Below, piece after piece: positions 1-26,200 of a stretch of DNA of 64,000 bases. The translations under genes and the position numbers were made by a program. Within the stretch, counting starts at the first letter, position 1. Each line of letters starts with the position of its first letter. The stretch is from NCBI RefSeq assembly GCF_921293095.1, contig NC_060246.1, positions 139,004,198-139,068,197 on the forward strand. Reading direction: 5' to 3'. Under the pieces are notes generated by a model. It was not told where the DNA came from. It did not search any database and saw nothing but the letters and a program-made list of their open reading frames with translations. This stretch comes from Ischnura elegans (taxonomy: Eukaryota; Arthropoda; Insecta; Odonata; Coenagrionidae).

Positions 1-921
1 GACGATGACCAGCATAAAAAAAATAATTAAGAAGATTCCTGCGTTGAAATACAAATCTTCAATTCACAAAATGTTACCTATGACTTGAAAATGTATTTTT
101 CCTATCACAAATAAGCAATTATTGCTGCAGCCTAACATGCAGTTGCTTACAGCCCAAGGAAACCAGAGACTAGGGCATGGAAAAAATGGAATTACGAATT
201 ATTTTCAACTATCCACAATAACTCTCCAAGTGGGAATGTTTTGAACTCAATTGATATTATAATTCACTTAAAATGTCATGAACAAACTGCTTAACATATT
301 ATTTATTTCCTATCATTTAGATTTTTTCGGAAGTATTGTCTTATCTTCTAGAGGAAGACCATTTTCACTGATGAAATTTTATTTGTAACATATAACACCT
401 TTTAGTGATTTTAAATTATATTTTTTAATACATAAATTACTGTTCCTATCATTACAGGCACTAAAACAAAAAAAATTGTAGGTCCTCATTTGTTGTTTAT
501 CTGAGTTTAGTGTTGTTCAATAATGCTTCAGGTCCTAGAGGATGCCCATTTCTGCAAAACTGAGGAATTTTAACTAAAGAATTCCGCCTTTAAAACAATT
601 GGACAATTGCTTATGCTTCAAAGTCAAAAGCCACATCATGTTCAAGGTCATACGATAAAGTAAAGTAACTTGAAAAATAAATGTCTAAATTGATTTTCCA
701 CAAGTGCACAGGGTAGATACCAACTTTGAATTTTCAATTTATCTCACATTTCCCAAATTTCCAGTTTAAACTTTTTAAATTTCTCTTACTTAATACCTAT
801 AACAAATGAAGATCAAGACTAGTAAAATACACCAAAGTTCAGCCATAACTTAACTTACCAAAAAAATACATACTAATGGTAGTAAATTCACATTTGCAAG
901 AAACTTTTTTTGGGGTGAGTT
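1..921. other. AT-rich DNA downstream of Rab11, nothing recognised
   Basis: No exon, repeat end or coding relic could be supported here. The sequence is AT-rich with short homopolymer runs. The pogo-like string TACAGTAAAACTATTGTCCC at about 921-940 may be the left end of the Tigger relic further right, but no matching right end was found. Confidence 0.5.
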
Positions 922-1210
922 ACAGTAAAACTATTGTCCCTCCCATTTGGGTCCCAACTCATCAGGGCCCCTGGTCTACCCCCACCACTGAATTAGACCC
1001 TCTCACACTTTCTTAACAGAAACCCACGGTCAATTAGAGGAATATCCTAGAGTATCCACTTAACTGGGACAGCATGCCGCTTTGTTGGGCCATGATTCGG
1101 CAATAGTGACTCCATACGCACAGCAAAATTAGTTTTTTTTTAACATTCTCCTCCGCTAATTTTGTCTTACTTTTCACAAGGGTACCAGTCTTGCCCTATT
1201 CTTAAAGCTA

Positions 1211-1560
1211 TTGTTGTTATGCTATCCGTCAGAGTATTCAGATTCCGTTTCTAATGAAACCTCATTTAACGTAGCTTTGTTTTTAACACATTCAGCGAGG
1301 AGCACATCAATTGACATGCTCTGCTGGCCGGGCCAGGAGCCCTTTCTCCGCCTCCATACGCGACTAATATCCACTTCCGAGTCTTCCGATTGTGTGCATG
1401 GCCTTCAGCAAGCTTCCCTCTTTCGACCTGTGTGCGCCGTTTGTACATAGCAGTATTTGTACGGAAGTTATGGTGCGAAAACCTCTGTATTTTTTCTTTC
1501 TAATTTTATCAGCCTATGCTGACGACTTTCATGAAAATTAGGCCCGCATTGAATGTGTTA
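1211..1560 (-). pseudogene. possible piggyBac-like 5' end relic
   Basis: On the minus strand a TTAA at 1557-1560 is followed inward by CACATTCAATGCGGGCC, a layout like a piggyBac terminus. About 110 bp further in is an acidic, serine-rich reading frame of roughly 60 codons that ends in SLETESEYSDG and resembles the variable N-termini of piggyBac transposases. No second end and no DDD core were found, so this is at best a truncated fragment. Confidence 0.22.
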
Positions 1561-1849
1561 AGAGAGGACTCCTGTGTATCCTATTAACCCCCTGAACACT
1601 AGACAACTCTGCAATCGTCATTGGAAAATTACAATGTTTCTTCATTCCTTTCTCCTATCCTCATCTGAGTAGCTTATACATGCTTTCAAGTCATTTTTCT
1701 CTTCACTTTCAACTACTTGTTTGAGAACTTGAAGTCTAAAACCACAGTCAGTAGTGCGCATGATTGGTGGGATTTATCTCGTGTTCCATGATCTAAGTTA
1801 ACCTTGAATAAGTAATACTCCTTTAGTACTGAGAGTTCAATATTCCTTT

Positions 1850-3180
1850 TCTTGAGTAATACACTGCAGTAAGGACCTTTTACTGGCTGAAAAAATCACT
1901 ATACTAGACAAAATTACAGTTTATCCACAATCTATTCATTGCTGTTTGGCTGAAATAACAGGAGAGCCAAAATTGACAATAGCTCGGCTATTATAGCAAC
2001 AGAATAAAGTGAAAGAAGAATGGAGCCACAATGAAAAGCAAGCACCACCCCTGAAATGCAAACATCAAGGTAAGGATCCAGATGTCAGGGATACTTTAAA
2101 AAGATGGTTTTCCATTGAGAGGGAACGAGAAGTTTGTGTCATTGGTCTAATGTTAAAAAAGATGACGGAGAAAGTAGCTCTGAAATTTGGAGGAAAACCA
2201 GAAACGAAATAAAATTACAGAGAGCTCACAGAAAAAAGTGCTGATACTGTGAGTGCAGAGGGGTGGAAATTGGACAAACTGCCCAGGTTACTCCAGAATT
2301 TTTGTGCTGATGACACTTACAATGCTGATGAACCAGAATCATTTACCGAGCAAAACCAAATGGCTCTCTCTGTTACAGTTGTGTAGGACTAACAGGCTCC
2401 AAAAAAGCAATGGATCGTATCACTATTTTGTGTTGTTCAAATGTATCGGGAATTGATTAAAAGAACCTTCTGGTTATTGCGAAAAGTGCAAAGCCTCGAT
2501 GCTTTAAAGGGTTAAGGATAAGCAGTTTACCAGAGGAGTTAAACGCCAATTGCAATGCATGGATGAATGTGAGCCTCTTTACAGAATGATTCACTGGTTG
2601 GGATATAGGATTAGCACGAAAAACAAGAAAGTTTCTTCTTGTACTTGATAATAGTATGGTGTACCCGACTTGCTCAAGTGAACATAAAAATATTCAGTTG
2701 GAATTTCTGCCCCCAAACACAATATCCCGGGTGCAACCAATGGATATGGGGATCATTGAAAATAATGAGAACACTTTACCATGGGAAATAAGTAGATTAT
2801 ATTCTAGATTCTGTAGAAGATAACCTTCTTACATCGTCATCCACCACAAATGAAGGAAGTTCAAACGTAAACACTCTGCAGGCATGTTTCCGGCTGAAAA
2901 CTGGCGATGTGTCACCTGCCTAACAATTCAATTTTTTTTCATTGCGGTTTCAAACACACTAACTAAGTTTTCAACATTCCAGCAGAACCTGAGAGTGAAT
3001 TCAACTCATAACTGCACTAAGTAACAAGCAATGAAGAGTTTGATAATATCAAATGCAATTTGGACTGCTCTGGCACCAATGAAAACTGTGACGATGATAT
3101 TGTTGAAATTATATTATACAGCCAACAACGTGAAATTGAAGGTGAGGATAGTGATGGAGATGGAATCATAGCCGAGTGAC
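1850..3180 (+). pseudogene. Tigger/pogo transposase relic (TIGD4-like)
   Basis: Decayed DDD transposase of the pogo/Tigger group. Read in shifting frames, 1880-2210 gives a CENP-B-type DNA-binding region (ITGEPKLTIARLL, then DPDVRDTLKRWFSIE). 2240-2780 gives the catalytic core: NADEPES where NADETG is expected, GSKKAMDRITILCC, KSAKPRCFKG, LLVLDNSMVYP and PPNTISRVQPMDMGII. These contain the first, second and third expected aspartates. A further stretch to about 3180 gives EDNLLTSSST and an acidic tail. At least three frameshifts and several stops separate the pieces. Order and spacing are those of a full-length transposase. It lies downstream of Rab11 in opposite orientation. Clear terminal repeats were not found. 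Confidence 0.75.
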
Positions 3181-3290
3181 ATCTCAAGATGCAAGGAGGT
3201 TTATTGAGGGGTCAATAGTATTCTTTATACAAGAGGGCAATGACAGTAGCCCAATGTCGTCATTGAATGTATGAGCCCACTTTGTTCATG

Positions 3291-3380
3291 TAGTCTTGAT
3301 AATGACGGTGTAAACGTTGAAACTAGTAGACAGCTTAAATAAATTTTGTGGAATAGTACTGTGTTTTTGTTTCACCATGA
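3291..3380 (+). repeat. half-copy of a dispersed repeat also at 38701
   Basis: About 90 bp (TAGTCTTGATAATGACGGTG through TTGTTTCACCATGAA) closely match 38701-38790. Only the core and right arm are present here; the left inverted arm seen at 38646-38694 is missing. It is probably the end of a retroelement family. Confidence 0.6.
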
Positions 3381-4249
3381 ATTATAATATTTATTATGCC
3401 CATACACGGGATAGTTTACCTAGTTAGTGCGCCAGTCCTGATATGTCCCAATTAACCGGAATCTACTGCAATACTAAAATTTTCATTAAAAACCCCTTAA
3501 ACACAGAAGAATATGAAGAATTTAAAATTATTAAAAAATTAGAGTATGCAACAAAATTTTCCCTTGCAAAAATCATTGACAATATGACCACTTCACAATG
3601 GATTCCTGCTGTGGGGAGGATCCTAAATGAGCAAGAGGGTCAGGCACAAATTCAGAGGAATGGCACTGTTCTTGCTAAGCTTCATCTCAGGCACGGCCAG
3701 AATACTATTGCTACCTCAGCAGTCAATTCCCTTCTCCCAATTCAGCTATAGCTTACGTCTGTTAATTTTATTTGAAAAATCCTCACCCACTATTGCTAAC
3801 GTTAGGTCTTTTGAGTATGAAAATGCTTGTCAGCCATAGGCGACATTCAGTGTGAAAGGGTTAAAAAAATTCAATTTTCACCAAATTAGGATTACTGAAA
3901 ACATAATGGCAACTTTTGGGACAGAAAGGAGATATTGTAATTGGAGGCTTCCCCAACAAAAAGGTCGCACCAAATCACCCAGCAAATAAGAATAAGATGT
4001 GATTGTGCACTTAGTATCAGAAACTGTTTACATATGTACTACAATGCTTAAAATGTTCCCTCTATCCTTACAAACAACACAGAGTGTTTTCATCCCACAG
4101 AATTCCACCAAATTCTTGTTTCTAGGATTCAAAATCTGCAACCGTAGAATGAACAGACCATTACAATAAATTTAAGTAGTTCCAAACAATTTACATACCT
4201 GAATGCGCAGGTTTGATGCAAGATGACATACTGCCCAATATGATAGGAG
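3381..4249. other. DNA downstream of Rab11; possible 3' UTR
   Basis: No coding relic was recognised. TTAA next to CCCTTTCACACTGAATG on the minus strand near 3864 looks like one end of a piggyBac-type MITE, but its partner was not found. The part next to 4250 should include the Rab11 3' UTR. No convincing polyadenylation signal could be fixed. Confidence 0.4.
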
Positions 4250-16962
<12,713 letters not shown>

Positions 16963-17217
16963 TTCCTTTTGTGTATTACGAACTATTCCCTACGTCCGGC
17001 CAGGCAAAATGACAGAAATGCGATCTAATCCTACACAACAAACGAAAAACAGTTACACATAAGCTAGAAAGATATGTTTCCGATAAATACAGATAGTAAT
17101 TACGATGCTAATAAGACGGATGCATTGGATTACACCAAATATACGAAACGTAGCCTTTCCTTTGCGAATTTACCAATATGGCTTCCTCCTATTACGCCCC
17201 TCCTTGTGCGCATGATC

Positions 17218-17225
17218 TGACGTCA
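17218..17225. promoter_or_regulatory. CRE-like palindrome upstream of Rab11
   Basis: The full palindrome TGACGTCA lies about 255 bp upstream of the Rab11 start codon, in a locally less AT-rich stretch that also contains CCAATATGGC. TGACGTCA is the consensus for CREB/ATF factors. Position fits a promoter, but no transcription start is visible. Confidence 0.3.
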
Positions 17226-17993
17226 GTGTACCGTTGTCAGCGGAAGAGGTTAAGCCGGGTCAGCTGAGTTAAGCGGTTTTAGAGCATTTGGAAGTCGATC
17301 ATCGACTTTATTGACGTAATTATCTATTAACATGCAGGCACAACTTAATGAAGTTCATTAAGATATATGTAATTTCTTTAGTTTGGCTGGGGCCTAAACT
17401 TGATTATGAACTTAAGTTTACCAACATCTTAACATGATTTTCACTGAGGAAGAATCACAGGGTGAGTCACCCAGACATCCGCTCTACCACCACTATGACA
17501 TGTCTTTCGTGGGCAACGTTTCTTTGAATTTCCCAACGTTCTTTTGACGCCTTTACACAGTATGACATTGTAGCATCTATAACCTCGTGAATGCAAACGC
17601 GTTATTATTTGTTTCTATAGCGGTAAGTGTGCATTAGCAGTGTTAGATGCTCATATCAACCCTCCCAGTCATTCTTCGTAATTTATTCATATTCCTGACC
17701 TTATTATGTTTGGTGTTAGTATTCATAGGAAGAATATTTATCCCCGTTGAAGTAGTCATCATTTGAGATTTCACTTTCAAATCTTCTCAGTATTGATAGC
17801 TAGTCAGTGTGAGGTAAACATCAAATTTACCATATTTGATGGTCCTTTGATTTTTAAATTTCCCATATTACATGATAAATACGTTGGTTACTTGTGTTCA
17901 GGGGTGAGGGCGGTAATTACCGACCCTCTACTTATATCGTTACTCTTTACTGTAAGGTACGTGCCACATTTACTTTTGCAGTTTCTATTTCTC
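17226..17993. other. intergenic DNA upstream of Rab11, nothing recognised
   Basis: No coding relic or repeat end could be supported before the Harbinger-type MITE. Confidence 0.5.
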
Positions 17994-17996
17994 TTA

Positions 17997-18231
17997 AGGC
18001 CTGTTTACACGGTGCATTAACCCGTACGGGTTAATGTCTAAATGTATGAACGCGAGAATGAACGCCAAAATGCACCGTGTAACCACCCAACTTGTGCGAA
18101 TGCATGCACAGAAAATAGAACCTGTTCTAATTTGGTTCATGCATTCGTACATGTTCCGTTCCGGTCCACAAAAATCATTCACGCAATCGTACATTAACTC
18201 GTACGTGTTAATGTACCGTGTAAACAGGCCT
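17997..18231. mobile_element. PIF/Harbinger-type MITE
   Basis: A 235-bp element with imperfect 40-bp terminal inverted repeats starting AGGCCTGTTTACACGGT, flanked by TTA on both sides (17994-17996, 18232-18234), the target size and sequence used by Harbinger elements. Each arm contains a near-perfect palindrome around CGTACG (TTAACCCGTACGGGTTAA on the left). It has no coding capacity. Confidence 0.85.
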
Positions 18232-18360
18232 TTATACCTTGTGATTTACTGGTGACATTTTAGTCATTGCCATAAGAAAGGGATTTAAGTGAGACTATGT
18301 ACTAAGGCAAGGATTGTGGCCATGAGGCTTAGGCTTTGAGAAATTAGAAAATAGATTGAG

Positions 18361-19300
18361 AATAATATTTATTGTGTATTTATTTATTCATTTAACCAAA
18401 TACATAAATACATGTATTGCACATGCACAGACAACTACCCATTAATTATTAAGAAATGATATGTATACAACATCAACAGAACCAAGTTAAAATAAAGATT
18501 TAAATAAAATATTAATGCATTAAAGCGACAGCAATGAACATGGCAAAAAAACAAAAGGAAAAACTTCTTTCATATATGATTAAGGATGTTCCTCAAGCAT
18601 TGCCTAAACTTCGTAGCCTTCATGGCAAAAATATCGATTTCAGGGGGAAGTTCATTTCCTACCCTCAGAATCCTAGCAATAGGGCTGTGAGACATATCAC
18701 TGCATCCATGAAATTCTCAATGGAGTAAAGACTTGCTTCTGGTAGCATGAGATGGTATTTGTAGGGATACTAATTCCAAAAGTTGGGTACTAGAAATACT
18801 TATATTTAATAACTAGTGTAAGAACATCATATTTGCCATGATGTGCCGTGAAGGTAGAGTTGAAATTCATAAGTCCATGTATATGCATCAAGGTAAGAGA
18901 TATTATTGATGTCAGCACTGACTTCGCGCATGTATAGCCTAATAAAACTGAATCTGGTTTTGAACCCTAGCATGTTATGAGCTCTTTTAGCAATAGTGTT
19001 AATTTGTTTGTCAAAAGTCATTGTGTGCGTAAGCCAATTATGCCCAAATCCTTGATCTCCATAGTTGGCAGAGAGGTGTGTTAATGATGATATATACTTA
19101 AATGTAACAGGCATATTGTTTATGTAGAATGACATGCAGTGATACTTATTGATATTGAGTGCCAAGGCATTGAGAGTACACCAGTTGGATAATTGATTTA
19201 AGGTATTTTGTAAGAAATGGCAATCGGTTAAGGATTTAATTTGTAGATCAAGTTTTAAATCATCAGCAAATAGTAGAAATAGGACATGCTGGGTTGTACT
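18361..19300 (-). pseudogene. LINE fragment (jockey/CR1-like reverse transcriptase)
   Basis: The minus-strand frame 19270-18880 shows the RT block FADDLKL, then a WCTLNALALNINKYHCMSF-like thumb region, and ITSLTHL/AHNMLGF-like downstream motifs. Further 3', 18730-18560 reads IARILRVGNELPPEID, the usual C-terminal block of such LINEs. The AT-rich end near 18361-18400 (repeats of ATTT) looks like a tail. It is 5'-truncated, with several stops. Confidence 0.7.
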
Positions 19301-21256
19301 TGCATTATCATTCATGAACAAATAATAAAAAAAGAAATATCCAATAGAACATAATAATAATGATACTGTTTGCAAGGCGAGTAAATTAATATAATTAGCT
19401 TGACCATTACAGAATAAGAGAAGAGTCCAAGACCAATATTAAAGTAGAAAAACAAAAACTGTAGTTGTGAGATTACTGTAACAATTGTTTTATGAGTCGC
19501 CCATAATAGAAGAAAAGAAAGAATAATAGCCTGTATAATTGATTGAGGAGAGTGAGGAAAAAGGGAGTCTTCCATGCATCCTTTAAAATAGTTGAGGCAA
19601 CACAATCAGTGTTGTCATTATGCATAATAGTCTGAATAAGACGACTGCCACAGATATAACTCATAGCATACCCAAACATAACATAGCTAACCCAAAGGAA
19701 TGTGATATCAAACGTTCAGGTTTGGGGGAAGCATCTCCTTCCCTAGGACCACCTCGCACATGGTGATTTTGTTTACAGGTGTCTGAAAGCCTTACCTTGA
19801 ATCAGTGGTCAAGTGCTCTGCTGATTAGGTCATCACAATTCCTCTTGGCATCTCCATTGAATACTTTTTTAATGTACGTAAACCTAACAAATATCTCTAT
19901 ATTAATCCAGGAGCTTATTTACTACAATTGCATCATAGGAATCATCATTCCCTTCCTTAATCCAAAATGGTTATTGCTCATGTATTTCCTTTTTCTTTTT
20001 TCCTTCGTTATTTTCATGTATTTTTAATCCTCGGAATCATTTCCATTTGTAGTATTAGCATAATTTTCAAATATTCTTCACCTTAAACAGCTTTCTTTTT
20101 TGAGTACTGCACGTATGTTTGGAAAATTTAGGATATTAGAGTTTCCCACTGGGTAAGTTCTCTCATAACTGCTGATATCTCATTTGGAGATTCATCCTCA
20201 TTAGCCCTGTGGATCACAGACATAGGCAGAGTTTTGGGTAGACCAGGGGAGCCTGATCCTCCCAACTTAAATGTAAATTTGTTTGAAAAAAGTACGAATT
20301 CAATACATTAATGTACATTTAAAGTTAAAACATCAAAATTTCAAATAAGTTTAAAACATCATTTTGCTCGGGAGGACCCCCCATTTTGTTGAGAGGTATT
20401 ACATAGCCTCTTATGTTATCCCTGTCTACCGTAATCTATGATTTCATTTTCTGGACGATTCCATTTATTAAAATGTTGAAAATCCACAATCCCAGGCCAT
20501 CCTCACCCTCAGCACTTTTCTCCTGCACGGTCAATCCTAGTGTAGTCATGTAGCTCAATTTATGCTCTCCCATTTGTAGCCATAGTCATATATTGTAAAA
20601 TTTTATAACTAATTCAATGGGACTAGGAAATTGGCAAATTTGTTGCATAGGGGGTCGTTATATAGGGATGACGTTAGGTTTGCTAATTCTCAGGATGGGC
20701 AACAGTTTCGTGTGCACATTACGGACTTGGCTGTAACATCTCCAGTGAGCTTCTGTTGGGATGGTTTTTGAATGGTTGAGAATTTCTGACTGCATTCCTT
20801 ATAGAAACATGTTTTATACTAGTGAAGTATTCTTTTCCTTTGAGTCTGAAATTCTGATATGAAGATGCTAGTGTGTTCACTGAAGAAATACACCTCAATA
20901 AATTGTAATGCACCCCATTGCACAAATAATGGCTTGGGTTGGCAACATTTCAAAGCTAGCTTGGGGGAAGTACATCGTAAAACATGGTAGAGGAGAGTGC
21001 ATATTAGTTGATAGAGAGAGATAAATTTTGATGCAATTATACTGTCTTAAAATAATTTATTTCACTTATGTGTCAATTATTTAATCATTAAGGTGTGTAA
21101 ACCCTCGTTTCTTCAAAACTGGTTGACCAGATTCTGAAACAGCAAAACTGATTCAACGCTTCCAAGAATTTGTGTGTTTCATATTTAAATTTACAGGAAT
21201 TAACATGGTGAATACCACTCCAATGCATTAATTTGAAACAAAAGTATAACCTCATA
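19301..21256. other. intergenic DNA, nothing firmly recognised
   Basis: No exon or repeat end could be supported. A purine/pyrimidine-skewed stretch with GGGAGGACCCCCC near 20370 could be an old MITE, but no partner end was found. Confidence 0.45.
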
Positions 21257-21490
21257 GGAAATAAACTGGTGCTTGAAAACCATACAAGTGATTAACTAGG
21301 TAACTCGTGTGAATTGCATGTAGATTCATTGCCCAGCACAATAATAAAACCCTTCACATGATCTTTTACAGCCATGGGAAATAAACTGGTGCTTGAAAAC
21401 CATATAAGTGATTAACTGGGTAAATCTTAAGTGTAACAAGTAAAACCATTGCCCAGCACAATAATAAAACCCTTCACATGGTCTTATACA
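21257..21490. repeat. tandem duplication, 120-bp unit
   Basis: GGAAATAAACTGGTGCTTGA starts at 21257 and again at 21377. Both units share AAAACCAT, GTGATTAACT(A/G)GGTAA and, at their ends, CATTGCCCAGCACAATAATA. The middle parts differ, so the duplication is not recent. Confidence 0.8.
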
Positions 21491-23259
21491 ACAGTAACTT
21501 GTTTTAGTGTTTTTAGTCTTAGCATAGTGTTTTACTTGCGCTTGTCAGCGCTGGCAATCAATGTTCTATGTGAACGCATCCTTACTCAGTTTGGAAAATT
21601 CATACTTGAGTCTTACTAATTTTTTGGTCTTACTTTCATGATTGGGTGACCATCTTTCAGGGTCTACATATTTTCCTTATTCGCCTACATTCCAATCCAA
21701 GACTCATTAGAGATTGTCAAGAATCTAACATCCATGGGCATACCAGAAGATTTTCCATAATTGGTAGAACATAGTCTGCGAAACTCCTACTTCTTCAACC
21801 TTGAAAATGACCTATTCCCTTTAAAAACCTGGATCAGTGCACATTTCATTAAATTGTGGATAATAACTATAGAAGTGTTTCTCTTCCATCATCGCAATCG
21901 AAAAATTCAGCAAGATATAATCCTAGTCAGTTGATTTATCTCCTACTTCTGTTGAGACAATGTGTTCCACAAGCATAGTATAGGAGCGACCTTGGGGTCA
22001 CCAATGTTTATGAAGATTTGTCATATACCCACACGGATCAGAGGAATTGAGGAAATTAATAGCCAACCGCACACTGTAAAGTTCACTACGGAAGTTGAAA
22101 AGCATACCTAACTAGTAGCCATTCCTGAATGTCATTTTCGAGAAGAAGGGAACTTTTTCTGAGCTCGTAAATTTTCCTGATCATCATAAAAAGATTAGGC
22201 TGCATGCCTAGAATATCCAACTTCTATGCCCAAAAGACAAAATTACTCAATAACTCTATGAGGAAGAGTAGGTGCTTAGTTCAATAGGGTTGTTCACCAT
22301 ATTTTTTTTATTTAAGAAATTGAAAGATCGTGCTTCAGGAGGAGCAATGACAATTATATTACGCTATTTTCTTCATTGTACATGTTTAGAGAAGGCTTTA
22401 AACAGTGACAAATTTTACGTTACGCCAAAAAGCCCCACTTCCATCTTGAATTGATGTGTGACGTCACAAGCCTGTAGATGCCCTGCTGCAGTGTTGTTTA
22501 AGTGGCTCAGCAGGGTTATTCCCCTTTTTTTTAAGATCTCCAGCGTCTGCCGCCAGATCAGTGTTTAAAGAAAATCCAAATTTATCCTTTAATAAGAGTA
22601 ATAATAAGCATAATTACCCTTACTTGTACATATTTATTGCTCATCATATCACAAATAGCACTACAACGCACACATTTCACGAGCTGTCTTTTTGATACGT
22701 ATAATAAGTATATTCCAAATCAACTGATTCAATAAAAAACTTGGCTCACAATAAATATAAAACACTATTATGTAACACTAATAAAACATGACAATCGGTT
22801 TTCCAATCACTCTGCACACACAAAAGAATTTGCACTCCTTGAAGTTCGAAAGGATTCTACACACCTCACTTACCACTCATCACTAACGACTTAGAATCAG
22901 TTTACGTTATTTTACATTGACATTACGAAGACAATGAAATGAATAGGCTGAAACAAATTATTAAACTAGTTAAACCAGTTATTGTAACATCAAAAAACTT
23001 CGAATTTCGCTTTCACTATTACAGTAACCAAATATGACCAAAACAAACAACAGCGCAACGAAATTCGTGAAATGTAAACACTGGAATCGTTCCGAATGGA
23101 GGTTTGGTATACATGAGGACGTACATCTAAATTCAAGATGGCCGAAAGCGAAATATTATTAAAAAATGTAAACAAAGGCGAGTTCTAAGGCTAGAGTCCC
23201 AGAGAAAAGTAGAAATGAATTGGAAACCGTTATTATATTAATATTTGATGTACAATTAG

Positions 23260-26200
23260 GCCCCGGGAGTGATTTTGGTTTCAGATCGTTTGGGTTAACA
23301 TTTTCGGAGTACATTTTCATGACGGTATTTATTGGCCTTTTACATTAAATTGTGACTAGAATCTGTCTCAGAATCATATAGTGGTTTGTTTTTTATGTTA
23401 GCTAACTATGTGTAAACATTATTGAGGAATATATCAGTGGAAATATTTGATGAGAACTTGGGGTAACATTTCTGATGTACATTTTGCTTACGAGGCATTT
23501 GTATGTATTTTCATCATTGTGGGGTGAAAAAATCAATAGTGAATAATAAATAGGTTAACATATCGTGTTATTATACAACTAGGATGCTTATTTGAATCAA
23601 ATTAAAGCAATGGGAGTTATTTTGGTTTCAGAAAAATTGGGTTAACATTTTCGGTGTACATCTTCATGTCGGTATTTATTGGCCTTTTGCATTAAATTGT
23701 GACTAGAATCTGTCTCAGAATCATATAGTGGTTTGTTTATGATATTAGCTAACCATGTGTAAACATGATTGAGGAATATATCGAGGTAAATATGTAATGA
23801 GAACTTGGGGTAACATTTCTGATGTACATTTTGCTTACGAGGCATTTGTATGTATTTTCATCATTGTGGGGTAAAAAAATCAATGGTGAATAATAAATAG
23901 GTTAACAGATCGTGTTATTATACAACTAGGATGCTTATTTGAATCAAATTAAAGCAATGGGAGTTATTTTGGTTTCAGAAAGTTTGGGTTAACATTTTCG
24001 GTGTACATCTTCATGTCGGTATTTATTGGCCTTTTACATTAAATTGTGACTAGAATCTGTCTCAGAATCATATAGTGGTTTGTTTTTGATATTAGCTAAC
24101 TATGTGTAAACATGATTGAGGAATATATCGAGGTAAATATGTAATGAGAACTTGGGGTAACATTTCTGATGTACATTTTGCTTACGAGGCATTTGTATGT
24201 ATTTTCATCATTGTGGGGTAAATAAATCAATGGTGAATAATAAATAGGTTAACAGATCGTGTTATTATACAACTAGGATGCTTATTTGATGTAAATTAAA
24301 GCAATGGGAGTTATTTTGGTTTCATAAAGTTTGGGTTAACATTTTTGGTGTACATCCTCATGTCGGTATTTATTGGCATTTTACATCATTAAATGGCTAG
24401 AATGTGTCTCGTAATGATAAAGTGGCTTAGTTTTGATGTCATCTAACGATGTGTAAACATGATTGAGGAATATATCAGCGTAAATATTTGATGAGAACTT
24501 GGGGTAACATTTCTGATGAACATTTTGCTTACGAGGCATTTATCTCTATTTTCATCATTGTGGGGTAAAAATTCAATAGTGAATAATAAATACGTAAACA
24601 TTTCTTGTTACATTTCAACTAGAACGCTGATTTGATGTAAATTAAAGCAATGGCAGTTATTTTGGTTTCAGAAAGTTTGGGTTAACATTTTTGGTGTACA
24701 TCCTCATGTCGGTATTTATTGGCATTTTACATCATTAAATGGCTAGAATGTGTCTCGTAATGATAAAGTGGCTTAGTTTTGATGTCATCTAACGATGTGT
24801 AAACATGATTGAGGAATATATCAGCGTAAATATTTGATGAGAACTTGGGGTAACATTTCTGATGAACATTTTGCTTACGAGGCATTTATCTCTATTTTCA
24901 TCATTGTGGGGTAAAAATTCAATAGTGAATAATAAATACGTAAACATTTCTTGTTACATTTCAACTAGAACGCTGATTTGATGTAAATTAAAGCAATGGC
25001 AGTTATTTTGGTTTCAGAAAGTTTGGGTTAACATTTTTGGTGTACATCCTCATGTCGGTATTTATTGGCATTTTACATCATTAAATGGCTAGAATGTGTC
25101 TCGTAATGATAAAGTGGCTTAGTTTTGATGTCATCTAACGATGTGTAAACATGATTGAGGAATATATCAGTGTAAATATTTGATGAGAACTTGGGGTAAC
25201 ATTTCTGATGAACATTTTGCTTACGAGGCATTTATCTCTATTTTCATCATTGTGGGGTAAAAATTCAATAGTGAATAATAAATATGTAAACATTTCTTGT
25301 TACATTTCAACTAGAACGCTGATTTGATGTAAATTAAAGCAATGGGAGTTATTTTGGTTTCATAAAGTTTGGGTTAACATTTTTGGTGTACATCCTCATG
25401 TCGGTATTTATTGGCATTTTACATCATTAAATGGCTAGAATGTGTCTCGTAATGATAAAGTGGCTTAGTTTTGATGTCATCTAACGATGTGTAAACATGA
25501 TTGAGGAATATATCAGCGTAAATATTTGATGAGAACTTGGGGTAACATTTCTGATGAACATTTTGCTTACGAGGTATTTATCTCTATTTTCATCATTGTG
25601 GGGTAAAAATTCAATAGTGAATAATAAATACGTAAACATTTCTTGTTACATTTCAACTAGAACGCTGATTTGATGTAAATTAAAGCAATGGCAGTTATTT
25701 TGGTTTCATAAAGTTTGGGTTAACATTTTTGGTGTACATCCTCATGTCGGTACTTATTGGCATTTTACATCATTAAATGGCTAGAATGTGTCTCGTAATG
25801 ATAAAGTGGCTTAGTTTTGATGTCATCTAACGATGTGTAAACATGATTGAGGAATATATCAGTGTAAATATTTGATGAGAACTTGGGGTAACATTTCTGA
25901 TGAACATTTTGCTTACGAGGCATTTATCTCTATTTTCATCATTGTGGGGTAAAAATTCAATAGTGAATAATAAATATGTAAACATTTCTTGTTACATTTC
26001 AACTAGAATGCTAATTTGATGTAAAATAAAGCAATGGCAGTTATTTTGGTTTCATAAAGTTTGGGTTAACATTTTTGGTGTACATCCTCATGTCGGTATT
26101 TATTGGCATTTTACATCATTAAATGGCTAGAATGTGTCTCGTAATGATAAAGTGGCTTAGTTTTGATGTCATCTAACGATGTGTAAACATGATTGAGGAA

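Noticed and set aside
921-3400. Terminal repeats for the Tigger relic at 1850-3180
   Set aside because: TACAGTAAAACTATTGTCCC at 921 looks pogo-like, but its inverse was not found to the right.
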